DNA of 64,000 bases from Cristatella mucedo (GCA_009760855.2 WPIO01000042.1:1579001-1643000), one strand, 5' to 3'; shown: positions 23,035 to 36,601, counted from the first letter of the stretch. Translations and numbers: made by a program. The notes: generated from the sequence alone by a model not told the origin.

Positions 23035-23255
23035 ATAAAAATAAATACAAAAGCCAGCATGCTTAATGTGCACCAATAAGTAGATAAATACTTGCTGATT
23101 TAACAGCCTCTTTTGCATTGCGACAGAAGAGCCTTTACGGCTATCACGACCGCTTGCTTGCAGTCGCGATAAAGGATCGCCCACTGCAGGATTCGAACTC
23201 ACGACTTCGGGGCCGAGGTCGTGAAAAGCAACCGCCTTACCTAGTGAGTCATACA
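23035..23255 (-). mobile_element. tRNA-derived SINE (reverse) in the tandem copy
   Basis: Same family. The minus strand reads a tRNA-like head with gactcactaggtaaggcggt and B box GAGTTCGAATCC. It is more diverged from the two others than they are from each other, in line with the older tandem duplication. Its AT-rich end is longer (aaaataaataataataaaaa). Confidence 0.7.
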
Positions 23256-24839
23256 TCTACTATTATTCATCAAAGCCACGGTCACCTGTCTTTTGTTTTT
23301 ACTATGGCGGCGGGAGTTTTTTCCTGACACAACTTGTGCTATGCTGTTGTTTGTCTCTAGACTTCATCTGTCACACTCATAAAGTGGTATCAAGCGCGTG
23401 AGCCTGGCTCGGGTTTTTCAAAGTAGACCCCGTATGAGCAAGATTGGAGTCATTGGATCTAAGAAGCTATGAGTTAAAGTCAAAGTACTGTATGGGAAGA
23501 TGGTAGCCTGTACAAAAGATGTGCTCACTAATTTTATTGAACCGTTATTAGCGACTAACAAGTGACAGAAAGTCAAACGTCTTACATTCTAAATTCTGCT
23601 AATTCTTACTGGCTCAATCTGTCCACTTAGCTATTGTGAAATCAGTCAAAGTTTTGTGGCGTCCAAAGAGTTTTAGGATGAAGCAGCGTTAGCTACTGAA
23701 GCTCTAGGTGTGTTCATGCCGAAGCAGATCTGGGCTCATTTCCCGATCGTTCCATTATTATCTGAGTAATATCTATAAATGTGCTAAGAGGGAGATAAAT
23801 CCTATAGGATGCCGGCATATCTCCCCACCCCTCGGCCGTCTCTCGACAGGGCCTCTTAAATCTCTTCTGCCTATCAAGAAGCGAGACTGCTGGATGAGCG
23901 AATCTTTTCATCGCATTTACTTTCATAATCATCTTCTTTTAAGGGACTATCGACACATCTTAAAAGAGTCTCAGCTGCTTGTTACGCAATTAGTGACAGC
24001 ATACCACCGACTAGTAACATCCCACATATTATTTCTACGGTTCAAAGATAGCAAAACGTTGGCGAATAATGCGTTCCAGTATCAATTAGTACAGTTTGGA
24101 AAGAAATTTTACTCAAGTCACCAAAAGAAAGAGCTGCACGATTGAGTCCAGAAGTGATTTTTGAAGTGGCTCAAAGCCGAAATGGTCCAAAATAAAGATT
24201 ATCAATTGCGTGCGTTATAACAAAAATTTAAAACATTTACCTTACGCCCTGGGATAGCCGTTTCCTTTTTAAGCAATTACATGTGCTGAACCATCGGGTC
24301 TCAATGGTGCGGCCAAGAGGTGGGGATGCCACAGCAGCATTCGTGAAAGACTCTGCTAAAGTCCGTGCCTCGTCAGTCGCCTGAAAAAAATCTTTTGGGA
24401 TATGAATGGATATTTCCCATATCTTGGTGCTGACGTCGAAAGCTCAGACGGACAAAATTTTCAATTAAATAGTATCAGCGTTCTTATCGCCGATTTAACT
24501 TGAGATAGCATAAACGCTGTACGTAAGAAGACCTAATTATTAGCCAACCGCCACACTGAGCAGCCAGTCGACAATAATAAAAATAATAATAATGTGCTTG
24601 ATAAAGCACCCTCAGAGAACTCAATCTCTTTCTAGGCGATTTACATTTGCTCAGCCACTTGGCAAATGGCTGGCTACTGTGCCTGCGACCGTTCGGCGTG
24701 AAACGACGTTAAGTGGTTTAACTTGAGCAAGCGATATTGCAAGAGTTCTAGCTCCGATTGCCTACAAGTTATTCACTGCCTATATTTTAAACACCAAATT
24801 TGAACCGCAAATTATAAACCTTAACTGATCCCGTGATTA

Positions 24840-26210
24840 CAACAAACTGTTTATGTGCGATAAAACTTCAGAAATGATTTAGGATCAAAATTGATCTGAC
24901 TAAATAGTTTGATAATTTTGAAAATTCTCTTTTTAATATTTAATTATTACATATAAATATTTGAATTTAAATCAATAATTATTTACATATTAAATTTAAC
25001 AATTTTTCTAAACCAAAACTGAGCCTAAACTGCTCAATCAACCTGCTGTCACTAGTCTACTTGGCGATGCACTAAAATGCTGGAAGTTTGTAAAGCGTCC
25101 TAAGACAACTTGGCCTCTATTTCTTCGCTTCAAAAAATCGCTGTAAGAGTAGCGATAGATGAAGGTTAGCGACAGGCACAGTAAAAAGCATTCAAACGAA
25201 AACATTTATCTTGCTCTGGATAGTAATCCAAAGGTAGTACAGCCAGTGCAACCTTTTAACAAGAACTATTCCAAGTAACTCACACTTTCTCATGCCAATG
25301 CGAGCAAAACACACAGGAACGACAGAAGCCTGGTTCACTGGGATGAAGGAGAAGCTGACAGGAACCATTTGCATCTCGATTCAAGACCCGAGACATGACG
25401 AGTCATTGCTGCTATTAATTGTTGTCGGAAGCGAGTTCGAGATGTTCCCGCTCGATCAGCAAATGATATACGTGCTCTGCAAGGATGGGCGGAATGACAA
25501 CATGCTAAGGAGCTTGTGGTCCGACGGCACAATTGAGGAGAAAAATAAGATATGCAGGTTGGAGCAAGGGAGTAAAGCGACCTAAGAGTTACTGTACGGA
25601 AGAAGGAGTTAGAAATCGATTCACTGTTTTATAAGTAGCCCGTGATGCTCAGTGAAAAGCGGTGCGATGTGGCGACTAAGCAGTCGATAACAGGCCAGAT
25701 AACCTGCTAAAGCTGGCACTAGTTGAAGGCAATAAGGCAGAAGGCTGGGAGTTCGGAATAAAGAGAATTGCTGTAATTTAGACACAATGTGATGAACTGG
25801 CGAACGTGTCTCGCTGTCATCCTCTAATGTCAGCTGGCTCAGATTTTGTGTTCTCTCGGTGATGCTGCAACCCCCGTGGGATGAACTGCCTTATCTTGAC
25901 TATCTTATTGACAAATAAACTAGAGAAGCATTCAGTTAAATCATAACAAGGATCACTCAGGTAAGGAGCTAACCTGGGAACAGATAAGGAGATGGTTGAT
26001 GGTAAACGCTAGCATTTCTGGATAGTGAGTCCGCTATTCAACAATGTTTCTTTTAGACGCTAGACTTGGCCTTTGCGTGAATCGATTGATGCGATCAGCA
26101 ATAGTCCTTAGATATCTGCTGATGGGCAGTGAGACCATATCTTATAAATTCTTATTTACGGTCGCACTTGGTAGAACGATTTTCTTTTAAACCTTTGGTT
26201 AACCGACTGA
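24840..26210. other. Unit-2-only insertion with an AT-rich core and a block U piece
   Basis: Unit 1 passes directly from the P end to the Q start at about 2800, while unit 2 has 1.36 kb here. 24890-25020 is almost pure AT. 25060-25900 resembles block U (agcattcaaacgaaaaca, ggaacgacagaagcctggtt). No gene supported; the 97-codon frame at 25292 has no recognisable domain. Confidence 0.45.
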
Positions 26211-26600
26211 CTTATTTGCTTGGTGAGAAGTCCTAACTCGTCAATCATGTCTGCTAGCGTCGTGTTGTAGCATTCTGCTAATGGCGATTGTTCGGAAGTG
26301 GGATAGAACGATAAGGGCCACCAAGATATTCTCGCTCGATAAGTATCAATGTCAAGGGTGATACAGTCTCTCGATTCGCACGTGATATTAGATGAGGAGG
26401 AGGCCACACACTGTAGACTGACATCTGCTTGTGGGCAGATAAGCTGAACTTGATAATAGTAGGTAATGAAAGCGTACAGTTGTGGGAGAACATTTGGGTG
26501 AGTGTGCGACTTTTTACATAAGTAGGGCCATGATTATGAGCCGTAAGAGATAGTAAGTCAGCTATTGCACACAATTCAGTGCTGGATGCGTCAGATAAAT
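26210..26600 (-). mobile_element. Decayed LINE ORF2 fragment, copy in block Q'
   Basis: Duplicate of 2815-3200 with the same AECYNTTLADMIDELGLLTK segment on the minus strand. Homology to unit 1 is interrupted at 26600 by the partial SINE. Confidence 0.55.
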
Positions 26601-26607
26601 TATCCGA

Positions 26608-26745
26608 CCTAGGTCCCGAGGTCGTGGGTTCGATTCCTGCGGTGGGTGATTCTTTATCGCCACTGCAAGCGGTGGTGATATTCCTAAATGCTCTACCGTC
26701 ACTATACGAAAAGAGGCTGCTTAGTCAGCTAGGATTTATTTATTT
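26608..26745 (+). mobile_element. Partial tRNA-derived SINE (forward)
   Basis: Contains the B box gtgggttcgattcctgcggt and the SINE body (ccactgcaagcggtggtgat, aaaagaggctgcttagtcag) ending in tttatttattta. The A-box half is missing. Absent from the matching place in the first unit (3195-3205), so it is a 5'-truncated insertion after duplication. Confidence 0.6.
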
Positions 26746-27584
26746 AATCGGATTTTGAAATCACTCATAATAGGGTAAAGATAGATTTATTGCACATAGA
26801 TCCGAAATTAGATCAGAGAAATCCGAGATAGCTGAAGACTTTGTACCAGAAAAGGGTTGATCGACTGCTGCCAGCATTGGGAGCTGCTTATTGAATGAAC
26901 TACAAAAATAGATTCGAAAGATTAATTCACGGGGACAAGGGTGTGAAAGAAGAAAGTGCCGGTTAGGGCGGCGTCTGTAATAGTCAGGCAAGTAACCAAT
27001 GTCAGCCAGGTCTCAGTCAAGGTGAACCTATCCGATCTTTTTTCATCGACGAAGTCATTTATTACCGAGAGATTACGTCTGTTCGCTACCGAATGCGTAT
27101 CGAAACCTGGTTAGGCTCTGTATCTGTGATACACAACTCTCTTGAGTAAATATACCATAGAGTCTTGGTATATTTGCAGATTTACAGACTATGCGCCTCA
27201 GCTGCCAGTGCTCGCTCTAGAACTCTTCGGAATTATTGATCGCTTTGTGTTATCTCTGCAAAGTGCCTAGACAGAGATTACCTTCTAAAATGGCTCTGTA
27301 TATAGAATTGATGTAGCGCTCAAGACTACCAAGAGTCTACCTAAGAACTGTACAACTCGCAGCTAGCGGATCGACAACCATTTAAATGCACTCTATCGTA
27401 GCATAGATGACAAGACAAAAGCACGCATAGCAGTCATGCTTATGGCCAGCATGCAAAATCGCTCAAGAAGGCACTAAAGATCACCTAATAGTAAACTTAT
27501 CGGTAAGAGCACGCACTGAACGATTCACTCTAATTGCCCTCCATCGTCATCCTCACTGATCGTGCAATGATAAGTGAAAGAAAT

Positions 27585-28040
27585 GCTAACACGTTTCAGC
27601 TAATCTAAGCATACTAGAAAAAATGTCATGTAAACAGCTAAACAGACCTAAAGCTGTGAGAAATATGTGTTTTTTTTACCTTCGGCTTTAAATGTCTCTT
27701 GATCGGGGATATCGCGATTCAGCCGATAGTGACCTGCAGGCTATGGGAGCCGAGCAACTCGGGGCTTTGTCTCCCCTCAAAGTATCTGAGGCTGCTTACA
27801 GGCTCAGCGAAACGACTTGCGCGAGTGGAACGGTAAGTACTTTGCTAAGCCTGGTTGGGAAGAGTCATTCGGACGTATTTACCAGAGCAAGTAAATAAAT
27901 AGATCTAAAATCGAGCGACATGACATCGAAGTCGATAGGCTGCGAGATGAGAAACTGCTGCACGAGATTGCTGAGAAGTGACAATGATTGTGCAATTTGG
28001 ACGTTGCCAAGTCCTCAACAGTAATTGCTGCAGAGGTTTT
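27585..28040 (+). other. Exon-like segment with a splice-donor match, unit 2 only
   Basis: Open frame at 27692-27898 is followed within it by gtggaacggtaagtactttg, a good match to a 5' splice site (ACG/GTAAGTA at about 27828-27836). Downstream, the stretch cgagcgacatgacatcgaag reads ERHDIEVDRLRDEKLLHEIAEK-stop in one frame, which looks protein-derived. I do not recognise the family. It could be a relic of a host gene carried in the duplication. Confidence 0.3.
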
Positions 28041-28804
28041 CGAACAGAGTTAAAAGAGTTATTTTGCAAGAAATTTCAAGTAGTGAATATCAAAGTCTAT
28101 ATATTGGATGCAAAACTGCAAATACCACCTCGGCTGCGGTATCTATATCACAGGGAGTCCGAATTTGCTAGACGTTGCATAGATGAAACTAGGAAGGTAT
28201 GACTCTGGAGTCGTTGACCTACGTACCAGCAAGCAAGGGTGCAGGCCTTTAACGCATCGGGTAATGTGGCTTTGCCTGTCCGCCGATGTCTGACTTCGGA
28301 GTAGATGTGAGCAGAATTCCCAGCTCACGAGCCGCCTCTGCGGAACAGGGACGGCACGGCTCTGTGCTGCCCCGGTAAGCGCTTGCAGCAAGTTCCACTC
28401 GCGAGCTTGAGACGCCCGATTGAGGCCCAGCTCAGATGCACGGAGCACAATTTTAAACCGGCCTACTAGGCTCTGAAGAAGAGGCTCGCAAGGTGGCGCA
28501 GCAAATGGGCGCCAACAGTAAGATACTTCTTCGAAGAAAATCCATCGCTTCCGCTCGTGGATCTACGATAGACGCTGACGTAGCTCGCACTGTGGTGCGA
28601 ACGAAGTTGGCCGCTTCCAAATCCGCTCAGTACTTGGCCTTAAACCCAGTTCCCGTAACGGTGCTAGTTAAAACGGCAGTGCCAGATAAACCGGCTCAAT
28701 TGTGGTGAATAATAATTATTCGAGAATACAGGAAGGAAAGGAGTTACGCAGTCGAGTACAATAAGAGTCAGTGTTCGTAGGACTACCAGCGACTACCAAC
28801 GTGT

Positions 28805-29085
28805 GGCTAGTCTATGGAGAGGCACGGAGATACGTAGGCTTCCAGAGAACTTTCAGCTCGTATGCTCCTGAAGCCTGGAAGTAACTACCGACAGACCTTA
28901 AGAGATCCCCTGAAATGAAAATTATAAACGATCTAACGAAGCGCTTGTTTCTAACAGCGTCTGGTCGGTCCTTGTGATTTGTCCTTTAGGTACCTATGCG
29001 TACGGACACCGTGTGTGTACCTCTATTCATATTTAGATGTTGACAATGGCTACGTTACCTTTCAGCGTACTGCTGAGGCGCATTA
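28805..29085 (+). mobile_element. Old LINE 3' relic, copy in unit 2
   Basis: Duplicate of 5290-5560 with the same degraded RT C-terminus and tail. Confidence 0.5.
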
Positions 29086-29689
29086 AAAGGTGGGCCCTGA
29101 GATAGGCTAGCAGTCACTATTCGAGACTCGGGGCGTTGGCTAATGAAGGTTATTGAACTCTAGGCCTCAGAGCCAATAGGGCTCACCAAGGCCGCTGGTT
29201 AAAGCTTGTAACCATTCGCTGCTTTCAAATATACTGAATTATGAATCTGTCTGAATTTTGGATACGGACTTGTTACGTCAAGGTGTGAGCGCTCTTTGAA
29301 GGTAGCTGTGCTTTAACATTCGAGCGTCACCTGTATCCGTCGGGCAGTGGCCAGCACGAGCACGTTGCCAGCTCTGTGTTTGCCGTCTATTTCTGACTGG
29401 ACGTGAAAGTTGCCAACTACGTTTGTTACGCTATTATTGTCTTCGAAGTGAGACCTCTCAGAATTGTCAGAAAATCCCGCACCGTCCCATAAATCAGTTT
29501 GGGTCAGACCTGCAATACTTTAGCTTTTGCGGGACAAAAGAAAGCCCACCTACGTTTCTTGCTGTAGACTCGAAGGAAGTCTTTGAAATTGACCTGATAT
29601 TTACCAGACCTAGACTTCTTAGCACGGCGTTCAAGCGTGTGCTTAAAACGACGAATTGTTTGATGGTTTTGGAAAATTGAAGGGATTAA

Positions 29690-30295
29690 TGATAATACTT
29701 AGGCATTTAAAAAATAGCACCATCAGAAAATTCAATTTCTTTCTAGGCACTTTACGTTGACTGCAAAGGAAGCCCGATCGAATGGTTAGTGGTAGCGAGC
29801 TCAATAAACGAGAATAACATGGATAGGTAAAAATGCTCACCCTGACTCGGTACACTGGCAGCGTGTACAGAAACATGCTCGTCAAGGGCACTCCTAAGTG
29901 GTTCACTGTATCAGTGAAGGCATTGAGGCTGTCGGTGGAGTCTGGGTGTAGATCAAGAAGGCCTGCCTCACCTGACCTCACCTAGAAGACATCCATATTG
30001 TCAACCAAATCCAGAATATGGTCAGCGACGTGAGTGGCATGATTAACTTGTTGGACCAAACCTAAGTTATCCGTACAGTCATGAAATGAGCGGACCTGGC
30101 TGCTGCTACGGTTTCCAGGGTGAAAGTAGGGCCTGTTACGCACAAATAATTTAGTAAGAAATTCCGAAAGATTCTCTATAAATGAGTTTAGATAGGTATA
30201 AGGAGGTCTGAAACTCAAAACAGAAAGAACCATTGACGTTAATGAAGACCTGATTGCGTCCGATTCAAACGACAGCCCGTGCAAAAAGCCGCTTG
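29690..30295 (-). mobile_element. Internally deleted LINE, copy in unit 2
   Basis: Duplicate of 6160-6775, with FRPPYTYLNSF and THVADHILDLVDN on the minus strand. The deletion therefore predates the segmental duplication. Confidence 0.65.
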
Positions 30296-31089
30296 TTTTA
30301 CAGCCAAACGATTCACGAACAGCACTAGCTACCCCACCACCAACCTAGCCACATAGCATGGCTTGAAACTATGAGATCCCGAGTAGTGTATTCTCAGATT
30401 AACAGCTGCCAGAGCAGGGCGTCATCCACGCATCGGTCAGCAGAAATGCATGTAAAATCTCCCGGACAGCCTGATCGCGGATGACGCTACAAAATCCGTG
30501 TTGCATAAAAAAAATGTAAGCATAAAGTTCCAAAGAAGTTGTTTAGTCTTCCTAATTGTCTTTAAGTCTTCTTCACCCATCTCCTTTATATTTCATTATT
30601 TATATTATAATTTCTATTATTTATAATAAATAAGTTATATTATTATATTTCATTATTTATATTTTCATTATTTATATTATATTTATATTTATATTTCATT
30701 GTTTTCGTTGTTAACATTTATTTTACTAAACTCACGGCAATGCCATCGAAACCGAAGCATGTCAGACTCCTCCCCCACACCGACGGATCCTTAGCAACCC
30801 TATACGGAGGACAACTCCCAGTGAGGTTCAGATATCAACCGCATCAGCTGCCGCCAGTATCGCCCAGTCGCTTGCGTTGCATGGCGTACAGCAGCCGACA
30901 GATGCAACCGGTACAACTTGCGCCCTCGGGCGCGGGGCCCAGAGCCCGGCACGCTGCTTTTTGGTGCACCCACGCAGCGGCTGCAAGCGTCATTCGCGCT
31001 GCCACTGCGTTCCGTTTCTACCAAATCCATGAGCTCATTTTTGACTGCACACCTCGGGCCAAACGCGGCACCTTGGGCATACATTATTG

Positions 31090-32680
31090 AGAACGTAGTA
31101 CTTCCGTCGCGAAACTTCAGCTCCGAGCTCTTCGCGCGATGGCTCGGTTGTTCGACGCTCAAGCAGTCGCGCGCCGTCGGCGAACGCTCATCGTCGCGCC
31201 TCGCGACGACCGCACACATTCAGCCGCCGAACGAGACGGGTCGAAGCGATTGAAAGTAAGAGCTCACTCTAGCCGAGATGACGACGCTGCCGGCGATCGG
31301 CGACGAAAGCGGACGCCAAACGACGTCGAATGCGTTGCTTCGTTTCGCACGCCGACCTTGCACAGGAGTGCGAGATCCCAGCTACCGCGACAGCGTCGTT
31401 GCGTGCAACATCGTCGCGACGCGCGGCACTCTACCGCTGTCGCATATGGCGGACCTGCTGAGCGTCTATCGCGTGACTACGTGGCTGCGTACGATAGCGT
31501 GGGCGCTGTACTGGGATTTCAATTATCCTAAGCTAAGGATCCCGCGTGGGTGATATTTGAAAAGAAGCTACAAACCCACGCGTCCTTTCGGTACTCGAAG
31601 AAATGCCGCAAAGAAATACGTACGTGCTCAAAGAAATGTCGCACTGGAAGTCGTTGCGAGCGGATCTTGGCACTCAAAGAATCCTAGAAAGTTCTCTTCT
31701 CGGAGCGAACGGTTCGCCTGAGTCAGCGCACACGGCCGCCCATTGCCGCCTGTCATGCGAACTTTTGCACCGCTTTATCTTTCTTATAAACCATGTTTGC
31801 CTTGGTAATGTTTCTCCTGGCTTTGGACTGACGCTCGACCGCATGTAGAGCAGGACGTTAAGAAGTACATCGTGAAGGCGCTTCGTCGGAGATTCTTCTC
31901 GAATAAACTAAACCGAGCTCACATTGGCCACGGGCAACGATAAGGGAGGCTTTCTCGGCCGGTTCCGACCTTTCCACGACAGTGGCTGACCGCATAGTCG
32001 GACCTAAGTGTGACCCGCGGTGGGTCGTGACACCAGAGCACAGTCTGCGTTACTTTCGTCCCGCCACTACTAAGCATAGCAATCTCTGCACTGTTTAACG
32101 AGCCGGTAGGATAATACGACGTGAAGAGCCAATTTACAGTGTCCGAAGACCTCGTCCGAGTTGGTTTAAATGTCGCACGACGTCGGTCACGCGTCACTCA
32201 GGCGATTAGGACGAGGAGGTCTTAGCGTAATATCGCGATCGATTTCGATTGCTGTGCTTTAAGGCGGTACCCAATTGTATCGTTTGAGGTTGAAGGACGT
32301 CGTTGCTAAAGCCCGCATCCACTTGCGAAGTCTGTTCAGCCCGGGGTCCTTGAAACTCGCCCAGAGAGCGCCAAGAAGTCCTTACCACTTGAGTAATAAA
32401 TCAGCCCGAAATATACGTGTGTCTTTGTGTGCTTATGTAGGCGTGGGTGTGCGTACTGCTTGCGTGCGTGCGTGCGTGCGTGCGTGCTCATGTGCACGCG
32501 TGCGGGCTTCAAGTGCGTTCGAGCGACGAGAACCGAAAGCGTGGGAGACTGTGTTTATTACTTAAACTGCGGCCGCATCGCTATTGGACTCAATCTCACA
32601 CGCATTGGAGTCAATCGGTGGCCTGTCTTCAATGGCGCTTGCGGCCTCTTCCGTTGTAAGTCAAAGCCGTCCCTTCGGCC
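31090..32680. repeat. Block R', truncated copy
   Basis: Matches 7480-8980. At 32680 it jumps straight to the S block (ggccgtcaggagatgatggc), skipping the sequence equivalent to 8980-11750. The gtcaggagatgatg motif occurs twice around the join (32682 and 32709), suggesting a deletion with local duplication. TG/CG microsatellite with (gtgc)n at 32413-32500. Confidence 0.6.
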
Positions 32681-34820
32681 GTCAGGAGATGATGGCTGTC
32701 AGGCCGAGTCAGGAGATGATGATCCTACCCACCAGTTTCATCACGGCCTGCGGAAAACCAGCATGCGGCAGCATGCTGCCATTTGACGCCAGTCTTGCTT
32801 CGCTGCCGAAGTAATAGGATTGATCTGAGCCGCGTTCACTGGCATGAACGATACCAGTGAACGCGAACGACGGCTCAACTCTCATGCAATGCCTCGGAGC
32901 TCTTGTTGCCCTTTAGATGTTCATTATTTTAGGCCTTCAAGATGCTGTTCGTGAGTGATTCAAATCAGCCACCGTTTGACCATTTGTTGCACAGCCAGAA
33001 TATGATCCAGATCCTAGCAAAATATCGCCCTTCCTCCCTTCATGTTCATGATTCCCATCATCTTCATTTTCATCTTCACCTTCCCTTACCCCTCATCTTG
33101 ATGATTCACTGAAACATTGCTACTAAGAAGATTGCAGACTCCGTTAGAAAGATGAATTTTCAAATAGTTTATGGGCAAGATTCAGATGAAGGTTCTGAAC
33201 AAGCGGAAATTCCTCTCCCCTGCCGGCACTGGCAGCGTCCTAACCAGCAAGCCGACGTTGATGCCATTGATACTGAGTAGTATCAATGGCATCGATCAGC
33301 ATCAATCAGCATCAATCAGCATCAATCAGCATCAATCGAGTGTCAAGCCCTGCTTGATGCCCGAGTTTCGCTTTGAAATGCAGCGACCTAATTGTGAACA
33401 AGAGTACGCATTGTACGCCATTCTTGAATGGTCTCGGCTAGAAACCGATGCAATAATAATGGCTGAGGCTGCACGAAAGAGTTTCTTCTGCACACCGTAG
33501 CTCACACTGGACACCTGCAGCCGTTTCTGTGGCAGTAACATTGACTACTCAAGACAGCAATTACGGATTTCGTTTGTATCCAAACATCGGCTCTGTTCTA
33601 TGTACACTGCTGAGCATCTGCAGATCCGAAGTAGATGTCAAATGGACTGCTTGACGGTATGAATGAGGATGCGTTGCATCCCCCCCGTACGAGCGCTCTT
33701 TGTTTTCGCCGTGCTCAATCGCCTCGTCATTCCGTCGCGAGCATCGAGGCAACCGCTATGATTCACTCGCCTTGCTTCGCAGCTCAGGCCGGTCCTTGTC
33801 ACCTTGTCGCCTGTCCTTGTCACGCGTTGGCGCGCGCTTTATTTCCGTCCTGAGGAGTCAATGACGGAGCCACAATGGTGCATCGGAAGCCGCATGCAAA
33901 CAGCTCATTCGCCGGAGACAGTCGCAAACCCAATCTGCCATGGATAAAACATGTTTTCTCTACGTATGACGCCACACACTACTGAGCGTGTAGTCGAGCA
34001 GCTATCGAGAATCGTATCATGCAGGCGAGGCCCAATCACGCGGAACTTCAGGCAGCATTCGAGGTAAACTAAAAATTGGTTTCAAAGTAGCTGCTTTGCT
34101 GACAAAGTGCAGCGTTATTATACAGCTGCTGTCATCTTAAGGTCATGAAATTCATGTTATCTATCCAGCACCATTAGTGTTCGGCTCTTACTCGTCAGCA
34201 CCCTGCAAATGCTAAATACGCTCGATGTCAGCGGGTTTACAATTTAAAAGCAGCTAGTGTAGAGGAAGTCCTGAAGAAGCTCGCGACAAGACAGTTGATT
34301 TTCAGAAAAAGACTCGTCATTGCAGCACGAGCTTGCAGAACTCTCGTAGTAGTCCACGAGAGCGTGGCGGACACCATGCTCTGATTTAGTTGTGGCTTTG
34401 GCTACCGCCTTGCATCAAACATTAAACTTGCGAGATTAAGTTAGAGCACTTTTTCTCGGTTATTACTGCAATTTAAATGCGGCCAGGTAATTGCATCATC
34501 TCGCATCGATTGATTCAGGTAGAGTTGTCCAAGGAAAGGCTGGTCATGACTAATGCTCAATTCTCCAGAAATCATGGGTGAATGTGGGTGTGCGTGCATA
34601 TAAACGAACGGAGTGGATGCATTTTTAACACACACTGCGCCTCGGCACAAGAGAATATTCTAGTGCTGTGAACTCAGTGGAATTCGGTAAGTGCAAGCGG
34701 GGAACGCTGCAATTGACGTTATTCAGCGTTCGCAAATCGCACGCCATTCCTGTAAAAGCTGGAGCTTCACAAGGGTCGACGTCAATAATAGAATGCTATC
34801 GTGCGAGATGTATTGTTGTT
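32681..34820. repeat. Block S', second copy
   Basis: Matches 11750-13990. Carries a unit-specific hairpin (33260-33293) and decamer repeats (33290-33345). No gene supported. Confidence 0.6.
33260..33345. repeat. 15-bp perfect hairpin plus decamer tandem repeats
   Basis: gatgccattgatact (33260-33274), loop gagt, then its exact reverse complement (33279-33293), followed by about five copies of the decamer atcaatcagc. The other two units have plain gatgccaccgatactgagca and gatgccatcgatacggagca here, so hairpin and repeats arose only in unit 2. Confidence 0.85.
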
Positions 34821-36508
34821 AAGTCTCTCTCTCTCTCTCTCTTCACGAGTTTAAAAGTATTAAGGTTCAGGTTGTATTGTGCTAGAATGAAGTGAACAGT
34901 TAAAAAACAAATGCTTTTCATAGCTACTCATGAACTACCACTTCGTAAAAACTATAAAGCTTTTGTACTTTGACAAAGTGGCTACTTATTTATTTGGGAC
35001 TAAAATCTACGCACGTGGTGCGTTGTATAAAAAGCGTTTGTACTGGGCAGCTTATCATTTCAATTCTTCAGAGTCTTTCGAAAAATCAAGAAATCGCTAG
35101 CTCCAGATTTGGCTGCTACTTAGCTGCACAGGATTTATTTTTCTTGCAATAGTTGCCCGGTAACTGCTTTGACTGTCCACTCTTCCCTCTTAACGTCCTT
35201 GGCCTGGTCACTGCTTCCTATTCGCTGTTTCTGGCAAGATTACAACGGCACACGACAACGCCAAATGAAGCACTAATCGCTGAGTCAGTGCAGTCTCATT
35301 ACAAGCATCGACACTTGTTAGTTGTTCGAAAGTTGATGTTCGCGCTTCAGGCGCGACAGAAGGGCACATTTGATTGGTGAAGGAGTTGACATTGGTACGT
35401 ATGCGTTTATTTACAGTACTATGTAAAGCTAACACTTCTATCAGACGGTCAGCTCCACCTGGGTGTGCCAAACTTTGCACTGGGATTTGAGCGATCCACT
35501 TTGAAGGAAACGCCTAGACACCTGGTTTTATCATTTTTTAATTTTCTTACCGCCTGCGAGTTAAAAGAGAGGGTTAAAGAGAGGCTCTACTCTGATCTGG
35601 TTTCCTCCCTAAATGGTGGCCAGCTCTGCTGCACCGCGCCAAATACAATTACTGTATTGAATATCGTCGCCTAAGCCTGAATATATCTGCAGTTCTGCAA
35701 GCAGTCCCCAGTCCTGCACCAGCTTCAAAACTCGTAGCCCTTAATTGCCAGACAATGAATGATAACGTAAGACGCCAAAAATAGGCGCATCAGAATCTCA
35801 AGCCAACTTTCCACCAAGATTTTTCAAATTTTAAGAACATTGAAATTACCTTCCGCTAGCCGGAATAGAGTTCAATTGATAGAAACAGACTGAGGAAGTG
35901 AGAGAAGACGGGGCAAAGTTTGAAGAGATGTACTGTTATCTCGCTGTCGCGTCATGATTACCGTTCCGCTATTTAATTTTGGTCCTTGGTTTTACTTCCA
36001 ATGACTTGACGTCATGGTTTCTTTTGCCCCATTTGATTTGTTATCTTGAAATTGAGTGGGTGTGGCTAATTTATGGTATTCGGTGCTTATGAATCAACCG
36101 CGTTTATTGCCTCGTTATTCCAACTATAGCCAGTTTTTTCGTGCTGACCCGCAGCGGAGTCTGTGTGAATAAACGTCTCTTTGAACTCTCTTCGGTGTTC
36201 GGCGTTATGTCGCGGTCCCGTGGTTTGCAGACTAACAAAATACAAGGAAGGCAGATGCGAGGCGAAAGAGAATAAAAAGAATGAGAGCACGACGAGCGAG
36301 TGAAAAGAGAGAGTGTGAGCCATAATAACAGTCAATATCAACAGAGACATAGATAGACGATAGCTCACTGCCTGTAGACTCGCTTCGCTGAGTCATATAA
36401 GAAGTTGTCCTAGTATACTCTCCGAAGACCACGGGGCGGTATCTTGCTGTATGGCGGAAGTCCGACATTTTGCCGCCGGACGGTTGGACTAAGTTCTCGC
36501 TGTAACTA

Positions 36509-36601
<93 letters not shown>

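Larger units (their letters stand above)
20635..24840. repeat. Block P': second copy, with an internal tandem duplication
   Basis: Matches 1-2790. Differences: the 5' half of the dead gene is still present; an AT-rich insertion sits near 21045-21100; and about 1.3 kb (21448-22754) is repeated at 22757-24130 with its own SINE. The copy at 22757-24130 is the more diverged one. No live gene. Confidence 0.75.
26210..31090. repeat. Block Q', second copy
   Basis: Matches 2815-7480. It carries about 440 bp absent from unit 1 (27585-28040, replaced in unit 1 by a direct join at aaatggtaaagag). It also carries an AT-only expansion at 30588-30707 (repeats of ttatatt/attatttata) not seen at 7078-7105. 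The LINE at 4745-5228 is missing here. Confidence 0.65.

Noticed and set aside
33290-33345. CRISPR-like repeat array
   Set aside because: Ten-base perfect tandem repeats without spacers; a slippage product.
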